From positions 1 through 64,000 of the forward strand of contig DIWR01000024.1 in NCBI GenBank assembly GCA_002428495.1: a stretch of 64,000 bases of DNA, written 5' to 3'. The position numbers were made by a program, and so were the translations under genes. Source of the DNA: Synergistaceae bacterium UBA6101 (GTDB taxonomy: Bacteria; Synergistota; Synergistia; Synergistales; Synergistaceae). Position 1 is the first letter of the stretch, and the number at the start of each line of letters is the position of its first letter. Below are positions 18,514-27,611 of the stretch, one piece after another. Under the pieces are notes generated by a model. That model saw only the letters and a program-made list of their open reading frames with translations, searched no databases and was not told the DNA's origin.

Positions 18514-19707
18514 TCATTGCCGTACGCCTGAACCCTCCCGAAAGATCAGGACACCGTAGGGTATCGGACGTTCTGTATCATTGCTGTTGCTTGGCAGTGA
18601 GAACGTATTTCCCCTCCACCAGAGAGAGCTTGAACCTCCCCCGTCAAGGTTCAGGGCAGTAGTCATTCCCAGCCATTTACAGACCTTTCTGGTCTCCTCT
18701 ATTGTTGCACCCACACTGTGCATGTTGTCCCTTCCGTCTATGACAGCCCACATTACCCGTTTCCCGTCTGTTCCGACGATCGTTCTGGGGTGACGCATGT
18801 TGAGGACGTTTTCTTTTATGTTTTCTGTGTTCTCTGAATATTCTCCATTCTTAAGCAGCAACGGCCCGGCTTGCAGCATCTCTGTATATTTGTCGAAACG
18901 CCTGTCAGAACTGATGCTTGCGACCTCCTTGCCGTCAATGAATATAGTCTCGCCTTTCTCGTTCCAGCCAAAAGCGGAGCGTTGCGGCCAGAATTTCGCA
19001 TTGTCGGTGTGTCCCTGTCTGCGAAGCACACCTATAGGCTTAGCTCCTGCAAAATATCCTCCATTGATGCCGCCTATTACGCCGTAGTTCTCCACCGCTA
19101 TCGTCGCAAGGGGCGCCTTATTAGCCCCCACCATGACGGCAGTGGCTATCTGGCAGTTCACTGCATCCATGTCGACTGTTACCATAGCGGCGAAAAGCGG
19201 TTCATTCATACCTTTTTCCAGATCCCCGTCGGCCGGTCCGACAGGGTTGCCTATCCCGTGTTTAAAGACGGTAAGCGTCGTTCCTTCAGAAGAAAATGAA
19301 TCTTTCCATGAGACTTTCTTTTTACATAGATCAAGCCAGTCTGTGAGGGTCTTAATATTCTCCTCCGCAAAAGGGCTTTCAAGATGCTCGGTCATCGCTG
19401 ACGGCAGTGGCGGTGATATTTTTTTCGAAATTTCCGTTATAGAGTCCATATCACTCCACTCAGGCAGGATAGTTATCTGGTCGTAGATCGTGATAACAAA
19501 GCCCCATCCCATTGATTCCAAAGCAAGCCGTATGGCAGAGGAATTAGTCAGGTCTCCCTCATGGTCCGTTAAATATTTCTTCGGTACGCTTTGTCCCAGT
19601 GATTTACAAATATGGGGCAACAGCTCATCCTTTGTAATTGCGAAGGATGCTTCTGAGGACATCAATATGGCGGCCAAAATCAAGAAAGTAAATATGCAGG
19701 CATTCAT
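18514..19707 (-). CDS. Exported phosphodiester glycosidase (NAGPA/DUF2233) family protein
   Basis: The 397-residue protein has a signal peptide (MNACIFTFLILAAILMSS) and a C-terminal NAGPA-like domain from about residue 180, with the hallmarks GGINGGYF, HPRTIVGTD and NLDGGGSSS. The family hydrolyses phosphodiester-linked sugars; in bacteria it is found in the envelope with mostly unknown substrates. The N-terminal 150 residues are not recognised. I chose the ATG at 19707, where GGAG lies about ten bases upstream, over the first ATG at 19734. It is convergent with rplL. Confidence 0.82.
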   Translation of the reverse strand: MNACIFTFLILAAILMSSEASFAITKDELLPHICKSLGQSVPKKYLTDHEGDLTNSSAIRLALESMGWGFVITIYDQITILPEWSDMDSITEISKKISPPLPSAMTEHLESPFAEENIKTLTDWLDLCKKKVSWKDSFSSEGTTLTVFKHGIGNPVGPADGDLEKGMNEPLFAAMVTVDMDAVNCQIATAVMVGANKAPLATIAVENYGVIGGINGGYFAGAKPIGVLRRQGHTDNAKFWPQRSAFGWNEKGETIFIDGKEVASISSDRRFDKYTEMLQAGPLLLKNGEYSENTENIKENVLNMRHPRTIVGTDGKRVMWAVIDGRDNMHSVGATIEETRKVCKWLGMTTALNLDGGGSSSLWWRGNTFSLPSNSNDTERPIPYGVLIFREGSGVRQ

Positions 19708-19750
19708 TTTCCCTGCTCCAGTAAGTATTTTCATAGAGTTGATGATAGTA

Positions 19751-19779
19751 TTGACACGATTTATCCTAATCAGTATAAT
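19751..19779 (+). promoter_or_regulatory. Consensus promoter of tRNA-Ala
   Basis: TTGACA at 19751-19756 and TATAAT at 19774-19779 are perfect, with a 17-base spacer. The tRNA begins 17 bases after the -10 box, so the 5' leader is very short. Confidence 0.9.
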
Positions 19780-19796
19780 TGCCCATGTTCGATTTC

Positions 19797-19872
<76 letters not shown>

Positions 19873-19881
19873 GAAAATATC

Positions 19882-19908
19882 ATCCTGCCTTTAGCGGCGG
19901 GATTTTTT
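19882..19908 (+). terminator. Terminator of tRNA-Ala
   Basis: ATCCTGCC (19882-19889) pairs with GGCGGGAT (19896-19903), one T-G wobble, with the loop TTTAGC and a T-run ending at 19908. Confidence 0.8.
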
Positions 19909-20145
19909 ATTCCTATAAAGTATAGAAAGATGCCATTTCAATCCCGCCTCCTCTCTCTTGAACGACTACATTCTGTGTGTGCCTCTTGTGCGGCTTTTGA
20001 TGCAGGAAGTCCGCTTAGGGTCATATACGGTGTAATTGCATATGTCTGCAGTTCAAAACATGATAGAATTACCAAGTACCGGGGCATAATAGCCGATTTT
20101 GTAAACTGACGATGAATGAGCTGGAACTGCAGAGGTGTAACCAAT

Positions 20146-23100
20146 TTGAGGCGAATATCATTTAACAGCAGAATAGGAATAATTGCTGCATTGGCAACTG
20201 CCGTTGTTGGATTTTTGCTTGTGGTCGTAACACAGTTTAATTTTCTTGGTGACCTTGTTTTCGACCAGATAAGCGGTGCTGTACACGATGAGCTCAATGT
20301 TGAAATTCAGCTGTCCCCTCTTACAGGAAACCCTGTAATGGGTTTCAAGGGAGAAGAGGTATTACTTGTCCGTTCAGGCAAAAAGCTTCTTACTATCGAC
20401 AAGATCGAGATAAACCTCTCTTTGCTGAGTCTCCTGAAAAATTCACCACGTGTTTCGACCCTGGTGATCGATGGACTGTACACAGATTATGATTCACTGC
20501 TTAAGCTTATGCCGGAGAGAAAAGAAAGCTCTGCTCCGAAAGATATTCCCATAGACAAGATAATGTTCAATAATGTCAAAGTCCACTCTCAATGGGGACT
20601 TCTTGAACTTGATGACAGTTCGCTTGAGCTTCGCGGTCTTGAATGGTTCGCCCCGGCGCTGAAAGGAAAATTCAAAGATATCCCCTTTTCGATATTTGGG
20701 ATAGCAAAAAAAGAAGCAGAAAACTGGGTCCTTGACGGTTTCTCCGCTAAGCTGGACGATGGCTCGGCCAAGATCTCCGGAGCGGTCTGGCCTGTCCCTG
20801 ACTTTAAAGCAGATATCAGAGATGCGAATATACAGAAGATAGCCTCGATACTCCCCAATATTTCTAAATACGGCGTGATGGGCACATTAACCGCAAAAAT
20901 GGAAATGAAGGGTGAGGGAAAAGACGTCTCCACAACAGGAGAAGGTGTCTTAGATAAAGCTGTGCTCGCTAAAATACCCCTTGAAGAGGTCGCTGCAAAA
21001 TGGAAATACGAAGAAGGGGTCCTAGACATAACTTTGGATGAGAGCAGGGTCTTCGAATCATCTCTTACTGGTACTATGAAAATGGATACCAGGACTCCGG
21101 GTAAATATATTGAACTAAAAGTTGCGGCAAAAAATCTCCGCTTTGCGGACTGGACAGACAAAATAGAGCACCAGATCGCAGAAAATGCATCCCTGCTTAA
21201 GGGCAGCATCACAGCAATGGAGGCTGATCTGAAAGGTCCGCTCAACGCGCTTGTGGGAAAGATAGAGATATCTCCTTCAAACGTGGCATACAACAAGATG
21301 AAATTCACATCGTTAAAGGGGAAGGCGCTTTTTAATGGGAAACCTTCAGGTAAGGTCTATCTTAGCGCCCTCAACGAAGGCAGGGAAGTAATACTTGGGG
21401 GCACGATCAGTTTTGCAGAGGGAGTGCCTGTGGACCTTAAACTGGATGTGAAGTCGTTTAAGCTGGAAGAGCTCAGTAAAGCAGTGAAAGAGCTGGAACA
21501 ATATGACATTAAGGGCGTGGCTGATGTATCTGCTTTGATCAGAGGCGAGATCAGCGCCATGAAAGTCAGGGCTGACATATCCTCGCAATCGGCGGAGATC
21601 AAAGGGATAGGAAAAATAACAAGTGTCAAGGCATCGCTGGAATATGACCTTTCTGATAGCTCCCTTGTCCTGAGAAACACTTCCCTTATGTGGAACGGGG
21701 CACTTATATCCGCTTCGGGCAATATGAAGAAGGCAGACGGTATGCCGGTATTTTCTTTCAGCGGAGCGATAAAGAACGCCTCTTTAAATAAATTCCACGA
21801 CAACCTTGGATTCTTAAAGACGATGGATATATCCGGAGATGCCTCCGGATCATGGGCCCTCAGAGGAAAAGCTGATTCGCCGGAAGTGATCTTAAAAGCT
21901 AGGGCCGTAAACGGCAGATTTCGCGGCCTTAAGGTGGATAATTTTTACACAGAAATGACCTACTCTCAGGGGAAACTGGACTTCGGCAAGATGGAGGCAA
22001 GAAAGGGGCAAGGAAGCACTGACCTTAAATGCAAAGTCATCCTGCCTGTGAAAAGTCAGAACGGAAGGCCTTCATCTCCCCTTAAGTGGGATGTGAAGGG
22101 AAGAGTCAAAGAAGTAGACCTTTCAGTCCTCAATTACCTCTTCAAGGCAGGCCAGGATATGGACGGTCTCTGTTCGGGTGAACTCAGGATAGCCAATGAC
22201 GGGACCGGCCTCAAGTGGAGCGTTGATTTACGTTCGGATGGTGTCAGATGGAATCAGTTCAGGTCTGAAGAAGCGCAGGCGACGATCAAAGGGGACGGCA
22301 AATGGATAAAGGTCGACAATGCCACCATTAATTTTCTGAAAGGCAAACATCTGGTCAAAGGAAGCATTACTCAGCCCGGAGATGGAAAACCTTTCTCAGA
22401 ATCAGCACTGGATATGACCATATCATCCGAAAACATAAACATGTACGAACTGCTTAGGAGGCATTTGCCGGTAATAAGGGGAGTTCAGGGCCTTATAAAA
22501 AGCAGCATAAAAGTTTCCGGTACGTTAGGCAACCCTCTTTACAGGGGCAGCGGTACGTTTGCTCCGTTCAAGTATCGAGGGTTCTTGTTGCCAAGGGTGG
22601 ATGTCGCGTTTGACGGCAGCTTTACAGAAGTGAATATCTCTGAAGCAAAGGCAAGGCTTGAAAAAGGCGATCTTTCCGCAAAAGGCAGAGTCTTCCTTGA
22701 AAACGGAAAATGGAACGGGAGCCTTGACACCAACGGAGTAGGAATAGACTTAAAACAGATAGGTGCCTACCTGCCGGAACAGTTCAGGGAAAGGCTTGGC
22801 GGAAATGCCAACTTTAAATTCTCGGGCAGGGGAGAGGTCGAGAACTTCAGCGGCGAGGGATCTTTCTCCTCAGAGAGGATGAGGTTCCTTGGGATAAGGA
22901 TCAGAAACGTGAATGCGCCTTTTTACATTTCAGACGGCTATGCGGTTATGGAAGACGTAAAGGCTGAGACGAACGGAGGAACTGTCTCGGGAGGACTTGC
23001 GATGGACATAGAAAAGAGCTCCTGGGGAGGCAATCTTACTGTCATGAGCGCTGATGTTGCGCCTATGCTGAAGCAGGCCTTTCCTTCCCTGCCCGGATCC

Positions 23101-23847
23101 ATCTCGGGAAAAGGAGACCTCAAGATCAGGGCAGGCGGAGAAACCGGAAGGATGAGCACCGTAAAGGCAGCCGGCGCCATCTTCCTTAGAGACGGAGAAG
23201 TTTCAGAATTCGAGGCTGTTGAGGCTTCCAAAAAATACACAAAGGGTAAACCTTTGCTTTTTAAAACGATTCAGAGCGCATTCACCTTTGATGAAGGATA
23301 CCTGACGATCCTTCCGGGGAGCCAGGCAGTTGCACCTCCGGGAGATCCGGTCTACCGTTATGTCATGATCGATGGACTGGTGAATAATAAAAAAGAGATG
23401 AGCCTCTTCGCGATGGGAAAGGTAAATATACAGGCATTGAACGCACTGCTTGGGGCGCTTCAGGGGATCATCAACGTAGGCATAGAATATACAGGGGAGC
23501 TTGACAGAAGCGCGTTGCTTCAGAATTTCCTTGGGGGGGTCCTTTCGGGTTTTACCAGGACAGACTTCCGCTTTGTGACTATGAATATAAACGGCAATAT
23601 GGATTCACCCGTATTCAGCAATGTGAAGGTAGATAAACCTGAGCACATGACCAGTCCAAAAAATCTTATACCCAAATCTGCGAGTGATCCGAATGAAAAG
23701 GACTATTCCAGCAGGGACACCGTATTCAGGCTTAAATTCGAGATACCTGTCGGTCCGGGCGTAAGCTATCCCGAGGAAAGCTTCCAGGGACAGATAATAG
23801 AACAGACGCTTGGCAACATACTGCAGAGGATAGATTTTGGGAACTAA
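20146..23847 (+). CDS. AsmA/TamB-like outer-membrane biogenesis protein
   Basis: The 1233-residue protein has one N-terminal membrane anchor (RIGIIAALATAVVGFLLVVV) and a long beta-rich body of repeated strand patterns, as in the AsmA-like/TamB repeating beta-groove superfamily that carries phospholipids or assists outer-membrane assembly. The C-terminal part (near ITAMEADLKGPLN-type repeats and SMLG-like closing segments) fits AsmA-like C-terminal domains. I favour the TTG at 20146, eight bases after AGAGGTG; an ATG at 20116 is possible but lacks a ribosome binding site. It precedes cobU with almost no gap. Whether it is TamB, YhdP or AsmA in the strict sense cannot be settled here. Confidence 0.75.
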   Translation: MRRISFNSRIGIIAALATAVVGFLLVVVTQFNFLGDLVFDQISGAVHDELNVEIQLSPLTGNPVMGFKGEEVLLVRSGKKLLTIDKIEINLSLLSLLKNSPRVSTLVIDGLYTDYDSLLKLMPERKESSAPKDIPIDKIMFNNVKVHSQWGLLELDDSSLELRGLEWFAPALKGKFKDIPFSIFGIAKKEAENWVLDGFSAKLDDGSAKISGAVWPVPDFKADIRDANIQKIASILPNISKYGVMGTLTAKMEMKGEGKDVSTTGEGVLDKAVLAKIPLEEVAAKWKYEEGVLDITLDESRVFESSLTGTMKMDTRTPGKYIELKVAAKNLRFADWTDKIEHQIAENASLLKGSITAMEADLKGPLNALVGKIEISPSNVAYNKMKFTSLKGKALFNGKPSGKVYLSALNEGREVILGGTISFAEGVPVDLKLDVKSFKLEELSKAVKELEQYDIKGVADVSALIRGEISAMKVRADISSQSAEIKGIGKITSVKASLEYDLSDSSLVLRNTSLMWNGALISASGNMKKADGMPVFSFSGAIKNASLNKFHDNLGFLKTMDISGDASGSWALRGKADSPEVILKARAVNGRFRGLKVDNFYTEMTYSQGKLDFGKMEARKGQGSTDLKCKVILPVKSQNGRPSSPLKWDVKGRVKEVDLSVLNYLFKAGQDMDGLCSGELRIANDGTGLKWSVDLRSDGVRWNQFRSEEAQATIKGDGKWIKVDNATINFLKGKHLVKGSITQPGDGKPFSESALDMTISSENINMYELLRRHLPVIRGVQGLIKSSIKVSGTLGNPLYRGSGTFAPFKYRGFLLPRVDVAFDGSFTEVNISEAKARLEKGDLSAKGRVFLENGKWNGSLDTNGVGIDLKQIGAYLPEQFRERLGGNANFKFSGRGEVENFSGEGSFSSERMRFLGIRIRNVNAPFYISDGYAVMEDVKAETNGGTVSGGLAMDIEKSSWGGNLTVMSADVAPMLKQAFPSLPGSISGKGDLKIRAGGETGRMSTVKAAGAIFLRDGEVSEFEAVEASKKYTKGKPLLFKTIQSAFTFDEGYLTILPGSQAVAPPGDPVYRYVMIDGLVNNKKEMSLFAMGKVNIQALNALLGALQGIINVGIEYTGELDRSALLQNFLGGVLSGFTRTDFRFVTMNINGNMDSPVFSNVKVDKPEHMTSPKNLIPKSASDPNEKDYSSRDTVFRLKFEIPVGPGVSYPEESFQGQIIEQTLGNILQRIDFGN

Positions 23848-23872
23848 AGATTATTCAACACACAGATCTGAG

Positions 23873-24430
23873 ATGACACTTATCCTGGGAGGGGCAAGGA
23901 GCGGGAAAAGCACCTTTGCAGAGAAACTTGCAATCGATACTCATGCCGCAGTTACCTATCTTGCTGCCGCAGATGCGCAGGACAGTGAGATGCAGGAACG
24001 CATCGCTATACACAAAAAAAGAAGACCGGCAGGATGGACGACCTTTGAAGGTGATCCATACGAAATATGTCAGGCAATAAAGACGATCAAAGGGGTGCTT
24101 CTGCTTGACTGCCTTACACTCTGGCTCACCCGTCTCTTCCTTGAGGGTGATGCTGCCGAGGATGCTTCTGAAAAAGAATGGCAGGCCAGGGAGGCGCAGA
24201 TACGAGTTCTTACGGAAGAGCTCTGCTCTTTACCTCCAAAGGGCACCCATCTGATAATGGTGAGCAATGAAGTTGGGTTTGGCCTTGTCCCATCCTACAA
24301 GATGGGCAGGCGTTTCAGGGATCTGCAGGGAAGGATGAACCAACTCTGCGCTTCAAAGGCAGACAGAGCTGCGCTCATTGTGGCGGGTTATCCTCTCTGG
24401 CTAAAAGGCGGTATGGAGGATCATTGTTGA
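23873..24430 (+). CDS. cobU: Adenosylcobinamide kinase / adenosylcobinamide-phosphate guanylyltransferase
   Basis: CobU (185 residues) phosphorylates adenosylcobinamide and then attaches GMP, to give adenosylcobinamide-GDP for CobS. The P-loop GGARSGKST is at residues 6-14, and the GMP-accepting region IHKKRRPAGWTTFE and VSNEVGFGLVP are typical. The ATG at 23873 gives the usual N-terminus; a TTG at 23837 overlapping the end of the AsmA-like gene, with AGAGGA upstream, is an alternative. The stop overlaps the cobS start. Confidence 0.93.
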   Translation: MTLILGGARSGKSTFAEKLAIDTHAAVTYLAAADAQDSEMQERIAIHKKRRPAGWTTFEGDPYEICQAIKTIKGVLLLDCLTLWLTRLFLEGDAAEDASEKEWQAREAQIRVLTEELCSLPPKGTHLIMVSNEVGFGLVPSYKMGRRFRDLQGRMNQLCASKADRAALIVAGYPLWLKGGMEDHC

Positions 24431-25242
24431 AGATGAATAAAAACGGATTTCAGGATCATCTGAGCAGATTCACTGAAGAGATAAAAAGTGACAAATTCGG
24501 GTTTGACCTGAGGGACCGGTTCGTTGTCGCATGGACCCTCTTTTCCAGGATACCTGTGCCAAAAAAATGGTGGCCTGCAAAAATGCCTTCAGGCAACAGG
24601 ACCCTCTCTCTGGCTCCTCTGGCAGGAGGCGTACTTGGACTGCTTACAGGACTTGTGATCGGCATCTCAGGCTTACTGGGGATCGGGGCCCCCGGATCGC
24701 TCTGGATAGGGGCCTTCTTCTACGCAGCCGCCGGCTGGTCTCTCCATCTGGATGGCTGGGGTGACCTGTGGGACGGCATTGGTTCAGGCAGACAGGGCGA
24801 AGAACTCCGGTCTGTCATGAAGGACAGCAGGATCGGGGCCTATGGTGTGACAGGCTTGATACTGGCCTTCGGTCTGTGGACTTCGATCCTTGTGTCAGTT
24901 GAAAACTCTGAGGTGCTTGCAGCCTGCTCTGTTGCTGCCGCTTCAGGAAGGTTTGCCTCATGCTCTGCCGCCTACAAAGGCATATATCCATGGGAGAGCG
25001 GAATGGGAAAAGGCTGGGTGGATACATATACAGGCTATGATCTTTTCACTGCCGCAGTATCTTTCCTTATTTTCATGCCCTTTGCCCCTTTCAGATGGAT
25101 CATTTCCGCCACCTCTGCCCTTTTGATTGGTTTTGGGATGGCCGGCTGGATGAATTCGAAGCTGGGCGGAGTCAACGGGGATGTGCTTGGCGCCTCTGCT
25201 GTGGCAGCGGAGATAGTCTCCCTTGCGGTCTTTGCGATATGA
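24427..25242 (+). CDS. cobS: Adenosylcobinamide-GDP ribazoletransferase (cobalamin synthase)
   Basis: CobS is a polytopic membrane enzyme (271 residues) that joins adenosylcobinamide-GDP to alpha-ribazole. The active-site motif LHLDGWGDLWDGIGSG at about residues 98-118 and RIGAYGV are conserved, and several hydrophobic segments follow. The TTG at 24427 lies six bases after GGAGGA and overlaps the cobU stop (TTGA), so translation is coupled; the ATG at 24433 is an alternative. The N-terminal 35 residues are a soluble extension longer than usual. Confidence 0.93.
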   Translation: MKMNKNGFQDHLSRFTEEIKSDKFGFDLRDRFVVAWTLFSRIPVPKKWWPAKMPSGNRTLSLAPLAGGVLGLLTGLVIGISGLLGIGAPGSLWIGAFFYAAAGWSLHLDGWGDLWDGIGSGRQGEELRSVMKDSRIGAYGVTGLILAFGLWTSILVSVENSEVLAACSVAAASGRFASCSAAYKGIYPWESGMGKGWVDTYTGYDLFTAAVSFLIFMPFAPFRWIISATSALLIGFGMAGWMNSKLGGVNGDVLGASAVAAEIVSLAVFAI

Positions 25243-26060
25243 GCATCTTCGATCCGAAACTGATAGCCGTGGACATGGACGGCACGATCTTAAACAGTTC
25301 AAGCCAGCTTTCAGTAAGGACAAGGAACGCGCTGAGATCAGCGATTTCATGCGGAGTTCCTGTTGTAGTTGCGACAGGAAGGATGTATCCCTCAGCCCTG
25401 CCTGTGATAAAAGAGATAGGCATCACTACGCCCTGCATTTTCTATAACGGAGCAATAGTGCGCGATCCTGTATCAGAGGAGACCCTGCTCGAAAAGGGTC
25501 TTGGAAAAGAGCTGACTGCCGAAGTGGTCTCCTTTTACAGGAAAGAGGACTGGTATATACAGATATACAGCGACGACAGGCTCTATGTAAAAGACAGCAG
25601 CGATCCAAGGAGCAGGTTCTACGAAACGATATCAAAAATACCGCCTGTCTCACTTGGGGAATGCTTCTGGGATTTTAAGGTGGACTCCACTAAACTTCTG
25701 GGCATAGCTCTTGACGAGAGAAATTTTGCCCTGATGGCAGAGAAGACAAAGTCCTCTTTTGAGGGAAGGGTCTACACGGCAACATCCTGGGGAGCCTTTG
25801 TTGAAATAACGCACCCTGATGTCAACAAGGCCAAAGGGCTTGCAATTGTCGCAGAAAAGCTTGGCGTTGACCCAAAAGATGTGCTGGCGATAGGCGACGG
25901 GGTCAACGATACGGAGATGATCAGGTGGGCGGGACATGGAGTAGCGATGGGCAATGCACCTGATCTTGTAAAGGCTGCGGCAGATGAGACAGCCCCTGAC
26001 AATGACAGCGACGGGGCGGCAATTATTGTTGAAAGATACCTGTGTCGGAGGGATCATTGA
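25239..26060 (+). CDS. Cof-type HAD phosphatase
   Basis: This 273-residue HAD-superfamily hydrolase has the motifs DMDGTIL (nucleophile Asp, acid Asp), VATGRMY, a conserved lysine around NKAKGLA and GDGVNDTEM. The cap region fits the Cof (IIB) class, which acts on small phosphorylated metabolites. The ATG at 25239 overlaps the cobS stop by four bases (ATGA), and the stop overlaps metF by one base. In this position it could supply alpha-ribazole-phosphate phosphatase activity, since no CobC is seen; that is inference. Sugar-phosphate or FMN phosphatase activity is equally possible. Confidence 0.85.
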   Translation: MSIFDPKLIAVDMDGTILNSSSQLSVRTRNALRSAISCGVPVVVATGRMYPSALPVIKEIGITTPCIFYNGAIVRDPVSEETLLEKGLGKELTAEVVSFYRKEDWYIQIYSDDRLYVKDSSDPRSRFYETISKIPPVSLGECFWDFKVDSTKLLGIALDERNFALMAEKTKSSFEGRVYTATSWGAFVEITHPDVNKAKGLAIVAEKLGVDPKDVLAIGDGVNDTEMIRWAGHGVAMGNAPDLVKAAADETAPDNDSDGAAIIVERYLCRRDH

Positions 26061-26935
26061 TGAGAGATTATTTTGAACAGATAAGGCCAACGATGACATT
26101 TGAAATTTTCCCGCCTAAGGGCTCGGGAGACCTCGCTTCTATATTTGCTACTGTAGATGCCCTTGCAAGCCTGGCTCCCGACCTCATCAGCGTGACATAT
26201 GGCGCCGCAGGCGGTACAAGCCGCGAGAATACCGTTGAGATTGCCTCTCAGATACAGAACAGCTATGCCATCCCTGCCCTTGCGCACCTGACCTGCGCGG
26301 GGAACTCAAAAGACGAAGTAGATCCTGTACTCAGGACGCTTTCAGAGAACGGGGTCAGAAATATACTTGCCCTCAGGGGGGACATTGCCGAAGGCGAGCA
26401 GCTTAATGACTTCAGATATGCATCAGATCTTATCAGCTACATCAAATCAAAATATGATTTCAGAATTTTTGCTGCCTGTTACCCGGAAAAACATATAGAG
26501 GCATATTCGATGGAGGATGATCTTCGCTGTCTGAAGGAAAAAGCGGACTGTGGGGTCGATGTGCTCATTTCACAGCTCTTTTTTGACAATGAACTCTTTT
26601 ACAGATTCAGGGACCAGGCACGGTCAATAGGAATAGATATCCCGATAGTTGCCGGTATAATGCCGATAACCTCATCTTCACAGATTAGCCGTATGGTATC
26701 GATGTGCGGCGCCACTGTCCCAGAAAAGGTCCAGAAAATAATCAGGGCCTTCGGGCACAACAGCATGGCCATGAAAGAGGCGGGCATAGCATACGCAACA
26801 GCCCAGATAGTTGACCTTCTCTCGACCGGGGTGGACGGCATCCATCTCTACACCATGAATCAGCCCGACATAGCGAAGAGGATATCAGAAAACATACGAG
26901 GCATCCTATATTCGCTGAGAGTAAAGCGTGCCTGA
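26060..26935 (+). CDS. metF: Methylenetetrahydrofolate reductase
   Basis: The 291-residue protein belongs to the MetF/MTHFR family, which reduces 5,10-methylene- to 5,10-dimethyl-type carrier methyl-THF using FAD, supplying the methyl group for MetH. N-terminal FEIFPPKG and SVTYGAAGG are family signatures, and ALRGD and QLFFDN are in the expected places. GGAGGGA lies six bases before the ATG at 26060, which overlaps the HAD stop (TGATG). The C-terminus overlaps the MetH activation-domain gene by eight bases. Confidence 0.93.
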   Translation: MRDYFEQIRPTMTFEIFPPKGSGDLASIFATVDALASLAPDLISVTYGAAGGTSRENTVEIASQIQNSYAIPALAHLTCAGNSKDEVDPVLRTLSENGVRNILALRGDIAEGEQLNDFRYASDLISYIKSKYDFRIFAACYPEKHIEAYSMEDDLRCLKEKADCGVDVLISQLFFDNELFYRFRDQARSIGIDIPIVAGIMPITSSSQISRMVSMCGATVPEKVQKIIRAFGHNSMAMKEAGIAYATAQIVDLLSTGVDGIHLYTMNQPDIAKRISENIRGILYSLRVKRA

Positions 26936-27611
26936 AAATCATAATGATCCAGCCATAAAAGAAGCAGCAGCGTTGCTTGGCATCCCCGAAGATAAAATGA
27001 CTCCGGAGATCCTGAGCAGGATCGCCGAACAGTATCAAAGGATCAACGAAGCCTCGGCGCCTAAGTCGATCTTTGCCTTTTTTGATATTGAGGTCTTTGG
27101 TTACGGCATTTTTTTCGACAAAACTTTTCCCATACGCGGCAGGGATCTTGCAGATATCTGCAGGGAATGTAAAAAAGCTGTGCTTATAGCCTCTACCCTC
27201 GGAAGCGGGATCGATATGCTGCTGAGAAGATCGCAGGCTGAAGATATGTCAGATGCTGTGATCCTTGATGCATGCGCCTCAGCTGAAATAGAGAGGGTGA
27301 CTGACCTGGCTGAAAGCGATATCATAAAATTTTTGTCACCTGAAGAGCACCTTACGATGCGCTTCAGCCCCGGATACGGCGATGTCCCTCTTGAGGATTC
27401 GCAGAAGATAATTTCTGCACTCAGCGCAGACAGAAGGATAGGTCTCAAACTTACGGGAACAGACATGCTGGTGCCCATGAAATCAGTGACAGCAGTGATC
27501 GGAATATCAGAGAGAATAACTGGCCGGAGCAAAGACTGCACTTCGTGCTCCAGGAGAGAAAGCTGTGCATACAAAAAAAGAGGTGGTTCCTGTGACATTC
27601 AGAATAAATGA
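26928..27611 (+). CDS. Stand-alone methionine synthase activation domain protein
   Basis: This 227-residue protein matches the C-terminal AdoMet-binding reactivation domain of MetH, here encoded separately. The key pattern is RFSPGYGDVPLEDSQ, the R-x-S-x-GYG-x-x-P motif that binds AdoMet, followed by LTGTDMLVPMKSVTAVIG. A C-terminal tail with five cysteines (CTSCSRRESC then GGSC) is additional and could bind a metal or cluster. The GTG start at 26928 overlaps metF, and the 3' end overlaps metH. It presumably reactivates oxidised cob(II)alamin on the truncated MetH. Confidence 0.85.
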   Translation: MPENHNDPAIKEAAALLGIPEDKMTPEILSRIAEQYQRINEASAPKSIFAFFDIEVFGYGIFFDKTFPIRGRDLADICRECKKAVLIASTLGSGIDMLLRRSQAEDMSDAVILDACASAEIERVTDLAESDIIKFLSPEEHLTMRFSPGYGDVPLEDSQKIISALSADRRIGLKLTGTDMLVPMKSVTAVIGISERITGRSKDCTSCSRRESCAYKKRGGSCDIQNK

